Positions 17,768-25,547 of a stretch of DNA of 64,000 nt are shown here, piece after piece. This DNA is from Cyanobacterium sp. HL-69. Its GTDB lineage: Bacteria > Cyanobacteriota > Cyanobacteriia > Cyanobacteriales > Cyanobacteriaceae. Location of the stretch: the NCBI GenBank assembly GCA_002813895.1, contig CP024912.1, forward strand, positions 372,001 to 436,000, read 5' to 3'. Every line of letters starts with the position of its first letter. Positions within the stretch are counted from its first letter, which is position 1. A program made the position numbers and the translations under genes. The notes beneath the pieces were generated by a model, which ran no database searches, had not been told where the DNA came from, and was given only the letters and a program-made list of their open reading frames with translations.

Positions 17768-19171
17768 ATGACAGTCAGTAATGTTGAGAAAGAAAAAAAT
17801 CCTCTCCCTTGGATTATCGGAGCGATGATTGGGGGGATACTATTACTAGGCGGTGCAACCTATGGTATTTTGAATCGTCCTAATGCCACCAGTCGATTAG
17901 ATGAAAACACAGTATCAGTTACCCAGCGCCCCTTAAACCTCGAAATCAGAGCCAGTGGGGTGGTTCAACCCGTGCAGAGTGTTAATATTAGCCCTAAAAA
18001 TCCAGGTATTTTAACCCGTTTATTAGTAGAGCAGGGTAGCGTAGTAGAAGAAGGGCAACCCATCGCCGTAATGCAAAATGAAGAACTTTTTGCCCAAGGG
18101 GCTAACGCCCAAGCAAGGTTAGCAGAAGCCCAAGCAGGGGCGCAGGAGACGGATATTAGAACTCGTGCCGACTTACAAGTATTAGAGACAAGACTAGCTC
18201 AAGCCGCCGCCACCTTAGAGGAGTCAAGAAGACGCATCCCCCTACGCTCTGAGCAAGCGCGATCGCAACTTAGGGAAGCAGAATCAAGACTTAGACTGGC
18301 TGAGATTCAAGCCCAGAGAAATCAAGCCCTCCTCGAAGAAGGAGTAATTTCCCAAGATGAATTTGATAGAGTCGCCAATGAATTTTTAGTCGCCCAAGCC
18401 CGTATCCAAGAAATAGTCCAACGGATTCAGGAAATAGAAAATACTGCCGAGCCAGAAATTAGACGATTAGAAGCAAATATTGCCGAAATCCAAGCCTCTA
18501 TGCAAGAAAGACAAGCACGGGGAGAAGCAGAAATCGAGCGATTAAGAGCCAACATTCAAGCGGCGGAAGCTAACCTGAAAATAGCAGAAATTCAATTTCA
18601 AGATACTTTTATCACTGCCCCTTTTGATGGCATCGTTACCCAAAAATTTGCCTCAGAGGGTGCTTTTGTCACTCCTACCACTTCCGCTTCGGCAACCACC
18701 TCCGCCACCTCAAGCTCTATTATTGCCCTCGCCAGAGGCTTGGAAGTCATTGCCAAAATTCCCGAAATTGATTTGCGTCAAATAGAAATGGGGCAACCTG
18801 TACAAATTATTGCCGATGCTTATCCTGATGAGGTGTTTGAAGGTATTGTACAAAAAATTGCACCTGAGGCGATCGTGGAACAAAATGTCACCTCTTTTGA
18901 AGTCACCATTGCCATCCCCCAACAACAAGAAAAACTTCTGTCAAGAATGAATGTGGAAGTCACATTTTTAGGGGAGCAACTGAATAGTAGTTTAACAGTG
19001 CCTACCGTTGCGATCGTAACCGAAGAAGGGGAAACTGGGGTAATGGTACCCGATGAAAATAATGAGCCTGAATTTCGCCCCGTAACCATTGGTGTATCGG
19101 TTAATGATCAAACTCAAATTTTAAGCGGATTGAGTTCAGGAGAAAGGGTTTTTGTGGATTTATCCAACTAA
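17768..19171 (+). CDS. HlyD-family periplasmic adaptor of an efflux pump
   Basis: A 467-residue membrane-fusion protein linking an inner-membrane RND or ABC exporter with an outer-membrane channel. One membrane anchor lies at about 14-34. A lipoyl-like half domain (about 65-95, GILTRLLVEQGSVVEEGQPI) is followed by a long alpha-helical hairpin (about 105-270) rich in A, E, Q and R, with the second lipoyl half at about 270-290 (ITAPFDGIV). The beta-barrel domain follows (EVIAKIPEIDLRQIEMGQPV, about 320-345) and a membrane-proximal end. A Ser/Thr/Ala-rich insert (STSAS type, about 303-315) breaks the lipoyl-barrel junction. The transporter partner is not in the window, so the substrate cannot be inferred. 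Confidence 0.88.
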   Translation: MTVSNVEKEKNPLPWIIGAMIGGILLLGGATYGILNRPNATSRLDENTVSVTQRPLNLEIRASGVVQPVQSVNISPKNPGILTRLLVEQGSVVEEGQPIAVMQNEELFAQGANAQARLAEAQAGAQETDIRTRADLQVLETRLAQAAATLEESRRRIPLRSEQARSQLREAESRLRLAEIQAQRNQALLEEGVISQDEFDRVANEFLVAQARIQEIVQRIQEIENTAEPEIRRLEANIAEIQASMQERQARGEAEIERLRANIQAAEANLKIAEIQFQDTFITAPFDGIVTQKFASEGAFVTPTTSASATTSATSSSIIALARGLEVIAKIPEIDLRQIEMGQPVQIIADAYPDEVFEGIVQKIAPEAIVEQNVTSFEVTIAIPQQQEKLLSRMNVEVTFLGEQLNSSLTVPTVAIVTEEGETGVMVPDENNEPEFRPVTIGVSVNDQTQILSGLSSGERVFVDLSN

Positions 19172-19214
19172 TTTTTATAATGACAAAAAATAATACTTTT
19201 AAATAATAGAAATA

Positions 19215-19763
19215 ATGAATATAGATTGGGAACAATTAGCACAAATTGAAGAGTTAAAATCTTATTTTGAAAAAGATGAAAAACACTTTAAGCAACAAGT
19301 GACAGACTATGTGGAGGAATGGGAAAAAATTAGTGCAGAAGACCTTGACAAATTAGCTTTTTTAAGGGCTTTAGAAATTACCAATGGATGTACCCAATGG
19401 GCTTATAGAAGACAGGATAAAGAGTGTCTTTCCCTCGAAAAAACTAGGGAATGTATGCAACTATCTATGTCATCTATTAAAAACAAAAAAATCCCCCTTG
19501 CCAACGGAGAGTTTATTACTTTTTGTCCAGAAATAGAGAAATTGATCGACACAGGTAGAGATTTATATATCGAGGCCTTCAAAAGAAATATAGCTAAAAA
19601 AACTCAAGAATTTTATGCTCTTTCCACGGCTCAGTTTTTAATTTATGGTAAACCAAGAATGGATGAAGCATTTACCAAAATCAAAGATAATTACCTTCAA
19701 TATTTTGGGGAATTTTATATAAACAGGGGTATAAATTACGTTAGACCTTATCTTGTACAGTAA
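19215..19763 (+). CDS. Uncharacterised 182-residue protein
   Basis: I do not recognise this protein. It is soluble, highly charged and predicted to be largely helical, without signal peptide or membrane segment. It has four cysteines spread over the first 105 residues with no metal-binding spacing. Tryptophans are concentrated in the first half. It starts 43 bp after the HlyD gene, so it may be read from the same transcript, but no functional link is visible. The downstream 380 bp contain a decayed antitoxin gene and a tRNA, a setting often associated with gene turnover. Confidence 0.7.
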   Translation: MNIDWEQLAQIEELKSYFEKDEKHFKQQVTDYVEEWEKISAEDLDKLAFLRALEITNGCTQWAYRRQDKECLSLEKTRECMQLSMSSIKNKKIPLANGEFITFCPEIEKLIDTGRDLYIEAFKRNIAKKTQEFYALSTAQFLIYGKPRMDEAFTKIKDNYLQYFGEFYINRGINYVRPYLVQ

Positions 19764-19791
19764 TATTTGTTTTGATGCCCTTGTAACTTAT

Positions 19792-19955
19792 TTAAGATTC
19801 TAATTGTGGCGTATAGTTATTAATAATAGACTCGATTAAATCTTGATAAGAGATACTTTTTGTTTAGGTATTAGTTCAGAAGGTAAAGGCAAAAAATCCT
19901 CTATAACTTCACCAAACTCTAAATTATGGTCTGTGTACTTAATTTTGTTGCTCAT
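19792..19955 (-). pseudogene. Relic of a CopG/BrnA-like antitoxin gene
   Basis: From ATG at 19955 the minus strand encodes MSNKIKYTDH...VIEDFLPLPSELIPKQKVS, the typical N-terminus of a cyanobacterial BrnA/CopG-like antitoxin. The frame then ends at TAA (19836-19838). A second frame continues across that stop with SISYQDLIESIINNYTPQLES and ends at 19792, matching the family's C-terminal helix. The DNA-binding middle part is missing, so the gene carries an internal deletion with a frameshift. No toxin gene is next to it. Family assignment is from memory of the sequence pattern and is moderately sure. Confidence 0.55.
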
Positions 19956-20026
19956 AAATGACAAGTCACTTGTTGATCTACAAATGTACTAACTATGTTA
20001 ATCTTTATTTATGATCATTTTTTAAA

Positions 20027-20100
20027 CGGGCGTGGAGGGACTCGAACCCCCGACCTGCTGATCCGTAGTCAGCCGCTCTAATCCACTAAGCTACACACCC
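20027..20100 (-). tRNA. trnR: tRNA-Arg (anticodon ACG)
   Basis: A 74-nt cloverleaf on the minus strand. Acceptor stem GGGTGTG/CACGCCC with one G-U pair and discriminator G. Anticodon stem GCTGA/TCAGC with loop CTACGGA gives ACG, read as ICG after deamination. T arm GGGGG/CCCTC with loop TTCGAGT. CCA is not encoded. Confidence 0.96.
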
Positions 20101-20142
20101 TTAATTTAAGCACTTATCTATAATAACGAATAGTTTTTTAAA

Positions 20143-20616
20143 ATGCAAGATTTTCCTCAAAAAAGTTTATCCCATTTAGATGAATATGGCTCGGCCCAAA
20201 TGGTTGATATATCCCCAAAGAAAGTGACTGTGCGCGAGGCGATCGCCCTTGGACAGGTAATTATGACCAAATTTACTTTTGAGCAAATACAAGCAGGAAA
20301 CGCCCCCAAAGGGGATGTATTAGGCACTGCCAAAATTGCAGGTATCATGGCCGCCAAACAAACTTCCTCCCTTATTCCCCTATGTCATCCTCTCCCCCTG
20401 AGTAAAATTGAGGTGGAAATAACCCCTGATGAGCATTTATGCGGTTATCATATTCAAGCAAAAGTAAAAACCGAGGCAAAAACGGGGGTAGAAATGGAAG
20501 CCTTAACAGCTGTATCGGTTACGGCACTGACTCTATATGATATGGCAAAGGCACTGGAAAAAACTATCACAATTCAATCAATAAAATTGCTTAGTAAAAC
20601 GGGAGGAAAAAGTTAG
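20143..20616 (+). CDS. moaC: Cyclic pyranopterin monophosphate synthase MoaC
   Basis: A 157-residue enzyme of molybdenum-cofactor synthesis. It converts the 3',8-cyclo-GTP made by MoaA to cyclic pyranopterin monophosphate. Conserved segments are QMVDIS (19-24), [13 protein letters not shown] (71-83), [10 protein letters not shown] (114-123) and the catalytic D-M-A-K-A (133-137). It stands alone here; other moa genes are not in the window. Its stop codon overlaps the stop of the convergent zinc-ribbon gene. Confidence 0.96.
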   Translation: MQDFPQKSLSHLDEYGSAQMVDISPKKVTVREAIALGQVIMTKFTFEQIQAGNAPKGDVLGTAKIAGIMAAKQTSSLIPLCHPLPLSKIEVEITPDEHLCGYHIQAKVKTEAKTGVEMEALTAVSVTALTLYDMAKALEKTITIQSIKLLSKTGGKS

Positions 20617-20765
20617 TTATTAATAACTCCTTTTCCCTGACAGTGAAGACATATCTTGTAATAATATTCATCAACCCCCACATAGGCCGATTCTTCTGCC
20701 TTTACTAAAATTTTTCCTTTACCTTGACACACTCGACATACTTTTATACTAGACATTTTGAACAT
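20613..20765 (-). CDS. Small double-CxxCxGKG zinc-ribbon protein
   Basis: A 50-residue protein. It has two knuckles, CRVCQGKGK and CLHCQGKGV, spaced about 27 residues apart. These are CxxCxGxG units like those of the DnaJ zinc centre, sufficient for one four-cysteine zinc site. The start at 20765 is chosen because AAAGGAG lies eight bases upstream on the minus strand; an internal ATG at 20756 lacks this. Such mini zinc proteins are common in cyanobacteria but uncharacterised. The 3' end overlaps that of moaC by three bases. Confidence 0.75.
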   Translation of the reverse strand: MFKMSSIKVCRVCQGKGKILVKAEESAYVGVDEYYYKICLHCQGKGVINN

Positions 20766-20902
20766 CTTAATTACTCCTTTACAATGCAATTTGAAAGAAA
20801 AAAATGTTTTATTTGTTAATCCCAGAAGTTCCTCAAAATTATTATTTTTGACAATTTTGTGAGCAAAAATTAACTAGGATATTATTAATCTGTGTGCCAA
20901 TT

Positions 20903-21202
20903 TTATTGACAATAAGGGGTTATATCTTCCCCTATTTCACTGAGAAAAGATAAAGCACGAAAACGCAACATCATCAAATCTTCATACAAAGGATTGAATT
21001 TACATAGGGGAGGAATGGTAAATAATTTTTTGTTAAATAAATAAATATCTTTAGCAAAAGGGCATTGATTAGGAATCAAACTAACAATTTTTTTTGCCAT
21101 GTTTTTTTCCCTAATATCCCAATTACCCAATTTTTCTTTGATGATATTTAAGGGTGCAGAGGGAATTTGCGTGAACAACTGACTATAAGTAAAATTTATC
21201 AT
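20903..21202 (-). CDS. Mo-dependent nitrogenase C-terminal-domain-like protein
   Basis: A 99-residue protein of the Mo_nitro_C family (a domain name derived from a nitrogenase-associated sequence). Visible signatures are LIPNQCPFAKDI and FTIPPLCKFNPLYEDLM followed by LRFRALSFL and EDITPYC. Despite its name, the family is widespread in cyanobacteria that do not fix nitrogen, and its role is unknown. The longer reading to 21268 adds only a low-complexity lead, so I start at the ATG at 21202. No nif gene occurs in the window. Confidence 0.8.
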   Translation of the reverse strand: MINFTYSQLFTQIPSAPLNIIKEKLGNWDIREKNMAKKIVSLIPNQCPFAKDIYLFNKKLFTIPPLCKFNPLYEDLMMLRFRALSFLSEIGEDITPYCQ

Positions 21203-21303
21203 GACAAATTTTATTGATTGCTTTTGCTTAACTATTTTTAGTGTAGCGATGGATAAGCGAAATAACAATATAAGTTCAATATATATTTTTTGTATCTTTG
21301 ATA

Positions 21304-21334
21304 AGAAAAACTAAAGGGTGAGCAATGCCCACCC
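21304..21334 (-). terminator. Terminator of ycf4
   Basis: The hairpin GGGTGAGC/GCCCACCC (21316-21323 with 21327-21334, three-base loop, one mismatch) is followed on the minus strand by TTTAGTTTTTCTT, 58 bp beyond the ycf4 stop. Confidence 0.6.
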
Positions 21335-21391
21335 AAAACGCTAAAGTCTAATTATTGTCCATTCCCTAATGAGCAATGGTGCCTAAACAAT

Positions 21392-21943
21392 TTATAAACC
21401 TTCTAAAGGTACAGTGAGAAAACGAGCTAACTGGGCGCCTTGATTTTCTAGGGTAGAAAGGGCGATAGGCTCACCTACAGGAGTTAGGGGAATATCTCTT
21501 TTAGGTTTTACTCGTAAATAAAGTGTTCTTTTGGGGTTTAATCCTTCTTTTATTTCTGCCCTAATAGCTTGAATATCATCAATATCATAGACGATTTTTA
21601 GTTGACGATTTTTACCTAAAAAACCTTGTCTATAAATGGTTACTTTTCCTTCTTTTTTATCAAATTCATTGTAGCCACTACCCACATTTAAAAAGATGTT
21701 TAACCATAAATAAGAAGCAAGTAATGTACCTGCCACACCATAAAAACTTAGGGCTATTCCTTGGGGTACAAATTGTAGTCCAGAAACATCGGTAACTTTT
21801 AAGAAATCGGTGTGGAAATAACTAGATAATCCTGCGAGTAAAAAGCCGACTCCGCCAATGGTAGATGCGATCGCCACTAAATAATTACCAATACGGCGAG
21901 AGCCTGAAATCTCTTGTTTAAAGATAAAGTCGTTAACTTGCAT
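21392..21943 (-). CDS. ycf4: Photosystem I assembly protein Ycf4
   Basis: A 183-residue thylakoid protein that helps assemble photosystem I. Two membrane helices (about 20-42 and 63-85 in this numbering) are followed by a stromal/cytoplasmic domain with GGVGFLLAGLSSYF, IPQG-like FVPQGIALSFYGVAG and SGYNEFDK. The end shows EIKEGLNPKRTLYLRVK, then RFLTVPLEGL, near-identical to other Ycf4 proteins. The longer frame to 22012 adds a hydrophobic lead not found in homologues, so the ATG at 21943 is preferred; a TAGGA lies directly before it but is closer than usual. Confidence 0.95.
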   Translation of the reverse strand: MQVNDFIFKQEISGSRRIGNYLVAIASTIGGVGFLLAGLSSYFHTDFLKVTDVSGLQFVPQGIALSFYGVAGTLLASYLWLNIFLNVGSGYNEFDKKEGKVTIYRQGFLGKNRQLKIVYDIDDIQAIRAEIKEGLNPKRTLYLRVKPKRDIPLTPVGEPIALSTLENQGAQLARFLTVPLEGL

Positions 21944-22179
21944 TCCTAAAAAAACTAAAATAAAATTGTTTATTAACATGAACGAAAGATTGTTACCTGA
22001 ACAGTTATACAAGCAACAATCTTTTTTATCACATATCCATTATAACCTTTGTTGGACTAGGTTTTTGTTTGAACAATAAATCGAATAATTATAGATAAAC
22101 AGGGTTAAAGAAAATTAACAATTACCTCAAAAATAAGTAAGCTACAATTGAGACTAAAAAGAGATTAAAAATAAAAACC

Positions 22180-22788
22180 ATGGCAATTAATTTACAAAAA
22201 GGACAAAGAATTTCCTTAACAAAAGAAGCTCCCCAATTGCAACAATTAATGTGTGGTTTAGGGTGGGATGTTGTGCAAAAAAAAGGTGGTTTTTTGTCTA
22301 ACTTATTTAGTGAAAGCAATAGTAATTTTGATTTAGATGCTTCGGTAATCTGTATCAGCGAAAATCAAAAAGTGAGACACGAAAAAGATGTTATTTATTT
22401 TGGTAATTTAAGACATTCTTCCTCTGCTATTATGCACCAAGGAGATAATTTGACAGGGGAAGGGCATGGTGATGATGAGCAAATTATGATTAATTTAGCC
22501 CTATTACCAAAAGATATATATAAAATCGTAATTATTGTTAATATTTATGACCCTTTTAATCGTCAACAGGATTTTGGGCAAGTAAAAAATGCTTTTATCC
22601 GTTTGGTTAATTTAACCAATCAAAAAGAAATTGTCCGTTATACCCTCTCTGGGGATGAATACGCAGGGCAAACGGCTATGGTTATGGCAGAATTAACCCG
22701 TAAAGGAAACGACTGGGATATGGATGCAAAAGGAGAGGGTTTAAGAGTAAAAGATTTAGCCGCTGTGGTTAATCTCTATAACAAATAA
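22180..22788 (+). CDS. TerD-family protein
   Basis: A 202-residue Ca2+-binding TerD-domain protein of the tellurite-resistance/stress-response group. It starts with the typical INLQKGQRISLTKEAP and shows FDLDASVIC, the HQGDNLTGEGHGDDEQI segment with calcium-binding acidic residues, and the closing WDMDAKGEG. An insertion after WDVVQKK (a glycine/serine-rich loop) is common in cyanobacterial members. It is encoded alone, without other ter genes. It meets the DUF4230 gene tail to tail 10 bp away. Confidence 0.92.
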   Translation: MAINLQKGQRISLTKEAPQLQQLMCGLGWDVVQKKGGFLSNLFSESNSNFDLDASVICISENQKVRHEKDVIYFGNLRHSSSAIMHQGDNLTGEGHGDDEQIMINLALLPKDIYKIVIIVNIYDPFNRQQDFGQVKNAFIRLVNLTNQKEIVRYTLSGDEYAGQTAMVMAELTRKGNDWDMDAKGEGLRVKDLAAVVNLYNK

Positions 22789-22798
22789 ATCTTCATTG

Positions 22799-23485
22799 TT
22801 ACCCCTTACATTGTTTCGATGGAGTTGTTTTTACATCTACGGAATCATAGCCAGTATTTTCCATTAACTGAGTAACCGTTAATACCGCCTTTTCATTGGC
22901 TTGGTTGAGAATATCCGCCTGACAGGCAGACTGTATCACTTTTTTGAGGGTTTCCCGTTGGGCTTGGGTTTGTAAATCAGGGGCAACATCAGGCCCCAAG
23001 CTCAAAAATCCTCTATCATAATCATATACTTGGGATTCAGTTACATCTATTTTAGAGTCCAAAATTTCGGGGGCAGGTAAAGTAATGGTAAGGTTGTTAT
23101 CTTCTGTGATAATGCTATCCTCATCAATTTTACTCAAATCCAATCCAGCCCTTACTTCCCCTCTGGCAAGATATAGTAAGTTGGTTTCACCTACTACCCA
23201 ATCTCCTATTTTCCGACTAGAGGAAGTTGGCACCACTGCATCCATTACAAATACGGTGGTAGTTAATTCGCTCACTCCCTGAATTTTTTGTATGATTAGC
23301 CTAGATGTATCAATTTCACTGGTAACGGTGGGTAATAAACTTTTCCACCCTTCTAAAATCTTGTTACTGGTATGGAAAAGGGAAAATAAACCAATGGTAA
23401 AAACAATACTGACTCCGCTTTTGGTTAGGAAAGGCAGAAGTTTAAAGGAATCGGAAGAGTAGTTAGGAATTTTTGAACTATTCAT
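22799..23485 (-). CDS. DUF4230 domain protein, membrane-anchored
   Basis: A 228-residue protein with one N-terminal membrane anchor (about 20-40) and an extracytoplasmic DUF4230 domain. The segments STRLIIQKIQGVSELTTTVFVMD, VGETNLLYLARGEVRAGLDLS and LPAPEILDSKIDV are characteristic. Function is unknown. The start at 23485 removes a 16-residue lead seen in the longest reading, because M-N-S-S-K gives a normal cytoplasmic N-terminus. C-terminal PSKQCKG is unusual. Confidence 0.8.
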   Translation of the reverse strand: MNSSKIPNYSSDSFKLLPFLTKSGVSIVFTIGLFSLFHTSNKILEGWKSLLPTVTSEIDTSRLIIQKIQGVSELTTTVFVMDAVVPTSSSRKIGDWVVGETNLLYLARGEVRAGLDLSKIDEDSIITEDNNLTITLPAPEILDSKIDVTESQVYDYDRGFLSLGPDVAPDLQTQAQRETLKKVIQSACQADILNQANEKAVLTVTQLMENTGYDSVDVKTTPSKQCKG

Positions 23486-23555
23486 AGATTTGATAATGGG
23501 GAATGGGTAATTGACAATAAATGCAAAAGACAAAAAGTAAAAAAATAATTATGAA

Positions 23556-24659
23556 TTATTTACTGTCGAGCAAAATAAGGGCACTATAGAGTTGAAATGC
23601 TTCATCCCATAATGTTTCTTCTTTCCTAAAAATATTAATATTTGATTTTACTTGTTTTAGCATTTCAGGAAATTGGATAGCACCTTCGGCAAAGGGAGTA
23701 AAATTATCATGGGATTTTACTTCACTAATTTTATCATTTAAAAATCTAATTAGGGTTAACCATTTCTCTCGGCTAGTTTTATCTTGGTTAAATATGCTGA
23801 TACCTTGGTCAAATTGATAGATATAATCACTAAATCTGAGTATTGTTTTATTTTTCGACAAGTGTAAGTCACAAAAATTGATGTAGTCGAGGGTTTCTTT
23901 TTTTCTGGTCAATTTTCTTTTAACATTGGTATGTAATGTCATCTCAAATATGGGTACAGTACCATTAACTTGATTAATTATGTCTTGATAGTTAAAAGTG
24001 AATTCTATTTCTTGGGATAGTTTATTGTTACAAATTGCCGTTATTTTTTCTTGATTTTGGGCTATGTATTTTACTTGGTAAACGATGGTCTGATTTACTT
24101 CTTTTATGGAATAACAAATAGAGTTAATATTAATAGTTTTAAATTCTTGTTGATAGTAGCTTAATTCTCCGTAATTCCCTGTTTGATATAGCCTTAAGTT
24201 TCTAGTGGGAATTTGTAGTTTAGCGGTGTAGGGATCAACTTTTATTATTTCGGCAAATTGTTTTCCTACTATATTTTTTTCTTCTGGGCTGAGAGGTTTT
24301 AAGACTAATATGGCTAATTCTTTACTATTTTCAGTTTCTTGAAATTCGGCTAAGGTTTGTTGTTTTCTTTCTTCTCTTTTTTTGTTTTCGGCATCTTTTT
24401 GAGCGAGTTTTATTTGTTTAATTCTTTCTAGTCCATCACGGATATTTTTAGTAATTTGAGGATGGGGAAAAACACTATCTTTTATAACTTGACGATATTT
24501 ATTTTCGGCTTCAGTTAATTGATTTGCTTTTTCGGCAATGAGTCCATAATAATAGTTTTTCCAGAGTAATGCTTCCCCTTCTGATGATAATTTATCTATT
24601 AATTCTTTAGCTTTTTCATATTCTTGGTTATCAATCTGGGTAATAATTTCTGGAAACAT
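23556..24659 (-). CDS. Conserved protein with N-terminal TPR-like repeats
   Basis: A 367-residue soluble protein. Residues about 1-75 look like two TPR helix pairs (LWKNYYYGLIAEKANQLTEAENKY). A lysine/glutamate-rich coiled coil covers 80-115. The rest (about 115-367) is a mixed alpha/beta region that I do not recognise. The length and TPR-coiled-coil order are seen in cyanobacterial hypothetical proteins. It starts 65 bp after rsmE in the same direction. No enzymatic motif is evident. Confidence 0.65.
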   Translation of the reverse strand: MFPEIITQIDNQEYEKAKELIDKLSSEGEALLWKNYYYGLIAEKANQLTEAENKYRQVIKDSVFPHPQITKNIRDGLERIKQIKLAQKDAENKKREERKQQTLAEFQETENSKELAILVLKPLSPEEKNIVGKQFAEIIKVDPYTAKLQIPTRNLRLYQTGNYGELSYYQQEFKTININSICYSIKEVNQTIVYQVKYIAQNQEKITAICNNKLSQEIEFTFNYQDIINQVNGTVPIFEMTLHTNVKRKLTRKKETLDYINFCDLHLSKNKTILRFSDYIYQFDQGISIFNQDKTSREKWLTLIRFLNDKISEVKSHDNFTPFAEGAIQFPEMLKQVKSNINIFRKEETLWDEAFQLYSALILLDSK

Positions 24660-24724
24660 TATTTAATCCTCTTTCATTGTTTATTTGATGGCGAATAATG
24701 GTTTTTATCTTGTACTTAAAAAAT

Positions 24725-25435
24725 TTATTTTTCGGCAAGGGAGGCTATTAACGACATAATGGCAATGGGGGCGGTAACTGCCCTTAGTATTCTTTTTCCT
24801 AGGGTGATGGGTTGAAAATTATGCTCGATCGCACTTTGTACTTCATTTGTAGTCCATCCTCCTTCACATCCTGTGGCAATGGTAATCTGGGAAGGTAAAT
24901 CGAGGGGATTAAGATGATTGATAAGGTGCTTTTCGGTGTTACGGGCAACAGCAATAAAACGGGGAGAATTATCTTCTATTTGCTTGATTGCTTCTAAAAA
25001 AGGTAAGGGAGGGGCAATATAAGGTACTATCAATCTCTCACATTGTTCCGATGCTTCCGAGGCAATTTTACGCCATCTTACTAATTTATTTTCATTGGGT
25101 TTGAGTAAAGTGCGATCGCTCATTATGGGGTACAATCTACTTACTCCTAACTCTGTGGTACAACGGACAATATCATCAAAACCACTCCCTTTGGGTAAGG
25201 CAACCATGAGAGAAACTTGAATAGGTAATTCTCGATTATCCTCAAGTTTAGTAATAATTTTACCCCCAGTAGCAGTTAATTCGACTTGCCAACCATCTCC
25301 TTTGCCATTGATAACAATAAAAGATTGTCCGTCATTTAGTCTCACCACACGACGTAAATAATGTTCTTGGTCAGGGTGTAATATAATTTGGTTATCCTGT
25401 CGTTGACTCTCTGTAATCACTAGGCGATATAACAT
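24725..25435 (-). CDS. rsmE: 16S rRNA (uracil-1498-N3)-methyltransferase RsmE
   Basis: A 236-residue SPOUT-fold enzyme that methylates U1498 of 16S rRNA. The N-terminal PUA-like domain includes HYLRRVVRLNDGQ (27-39 region). The catalytic part has KGSGFDDIVRCTTELGV, SEASEQCERL and the knot with GCEGGWTTNEV followed by LGKRILRAVTAPI, the SAM-binding end. All are standard for RsmE. Confidence 0.94.
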   Translation of the reverse strand: MLYRLVITESQRQDNQIILHPDQEHYLRRVVRLNDGQSFIVINGKGDGWQVELTATGGKIITKLEDNRELPIQVSLMVALPKGSGFDDIVRCTTELGVSRLYPIMSDRTLLKPNENKLVRWRKIASEASEQCERLIVPYIAPPLPFLEAIKQIEDNSPRFIAVARNTEKHLINHLNPLDLPSQITIATGCEGGWTTNEVQSAIEHNFQPITLGKRILRAVTAPIAIMSLIASLAEK

Positions 25436-25547
25436 TACGATGATTTTTAGTCAAAAAAATTGATAGTATTTCCCCCTAGGGAAATCAAAAAGAAAAAGAA
25501 TTATTTTATTCAAGTTTTGATCCACAATATTCCCATTATCCATCAAT

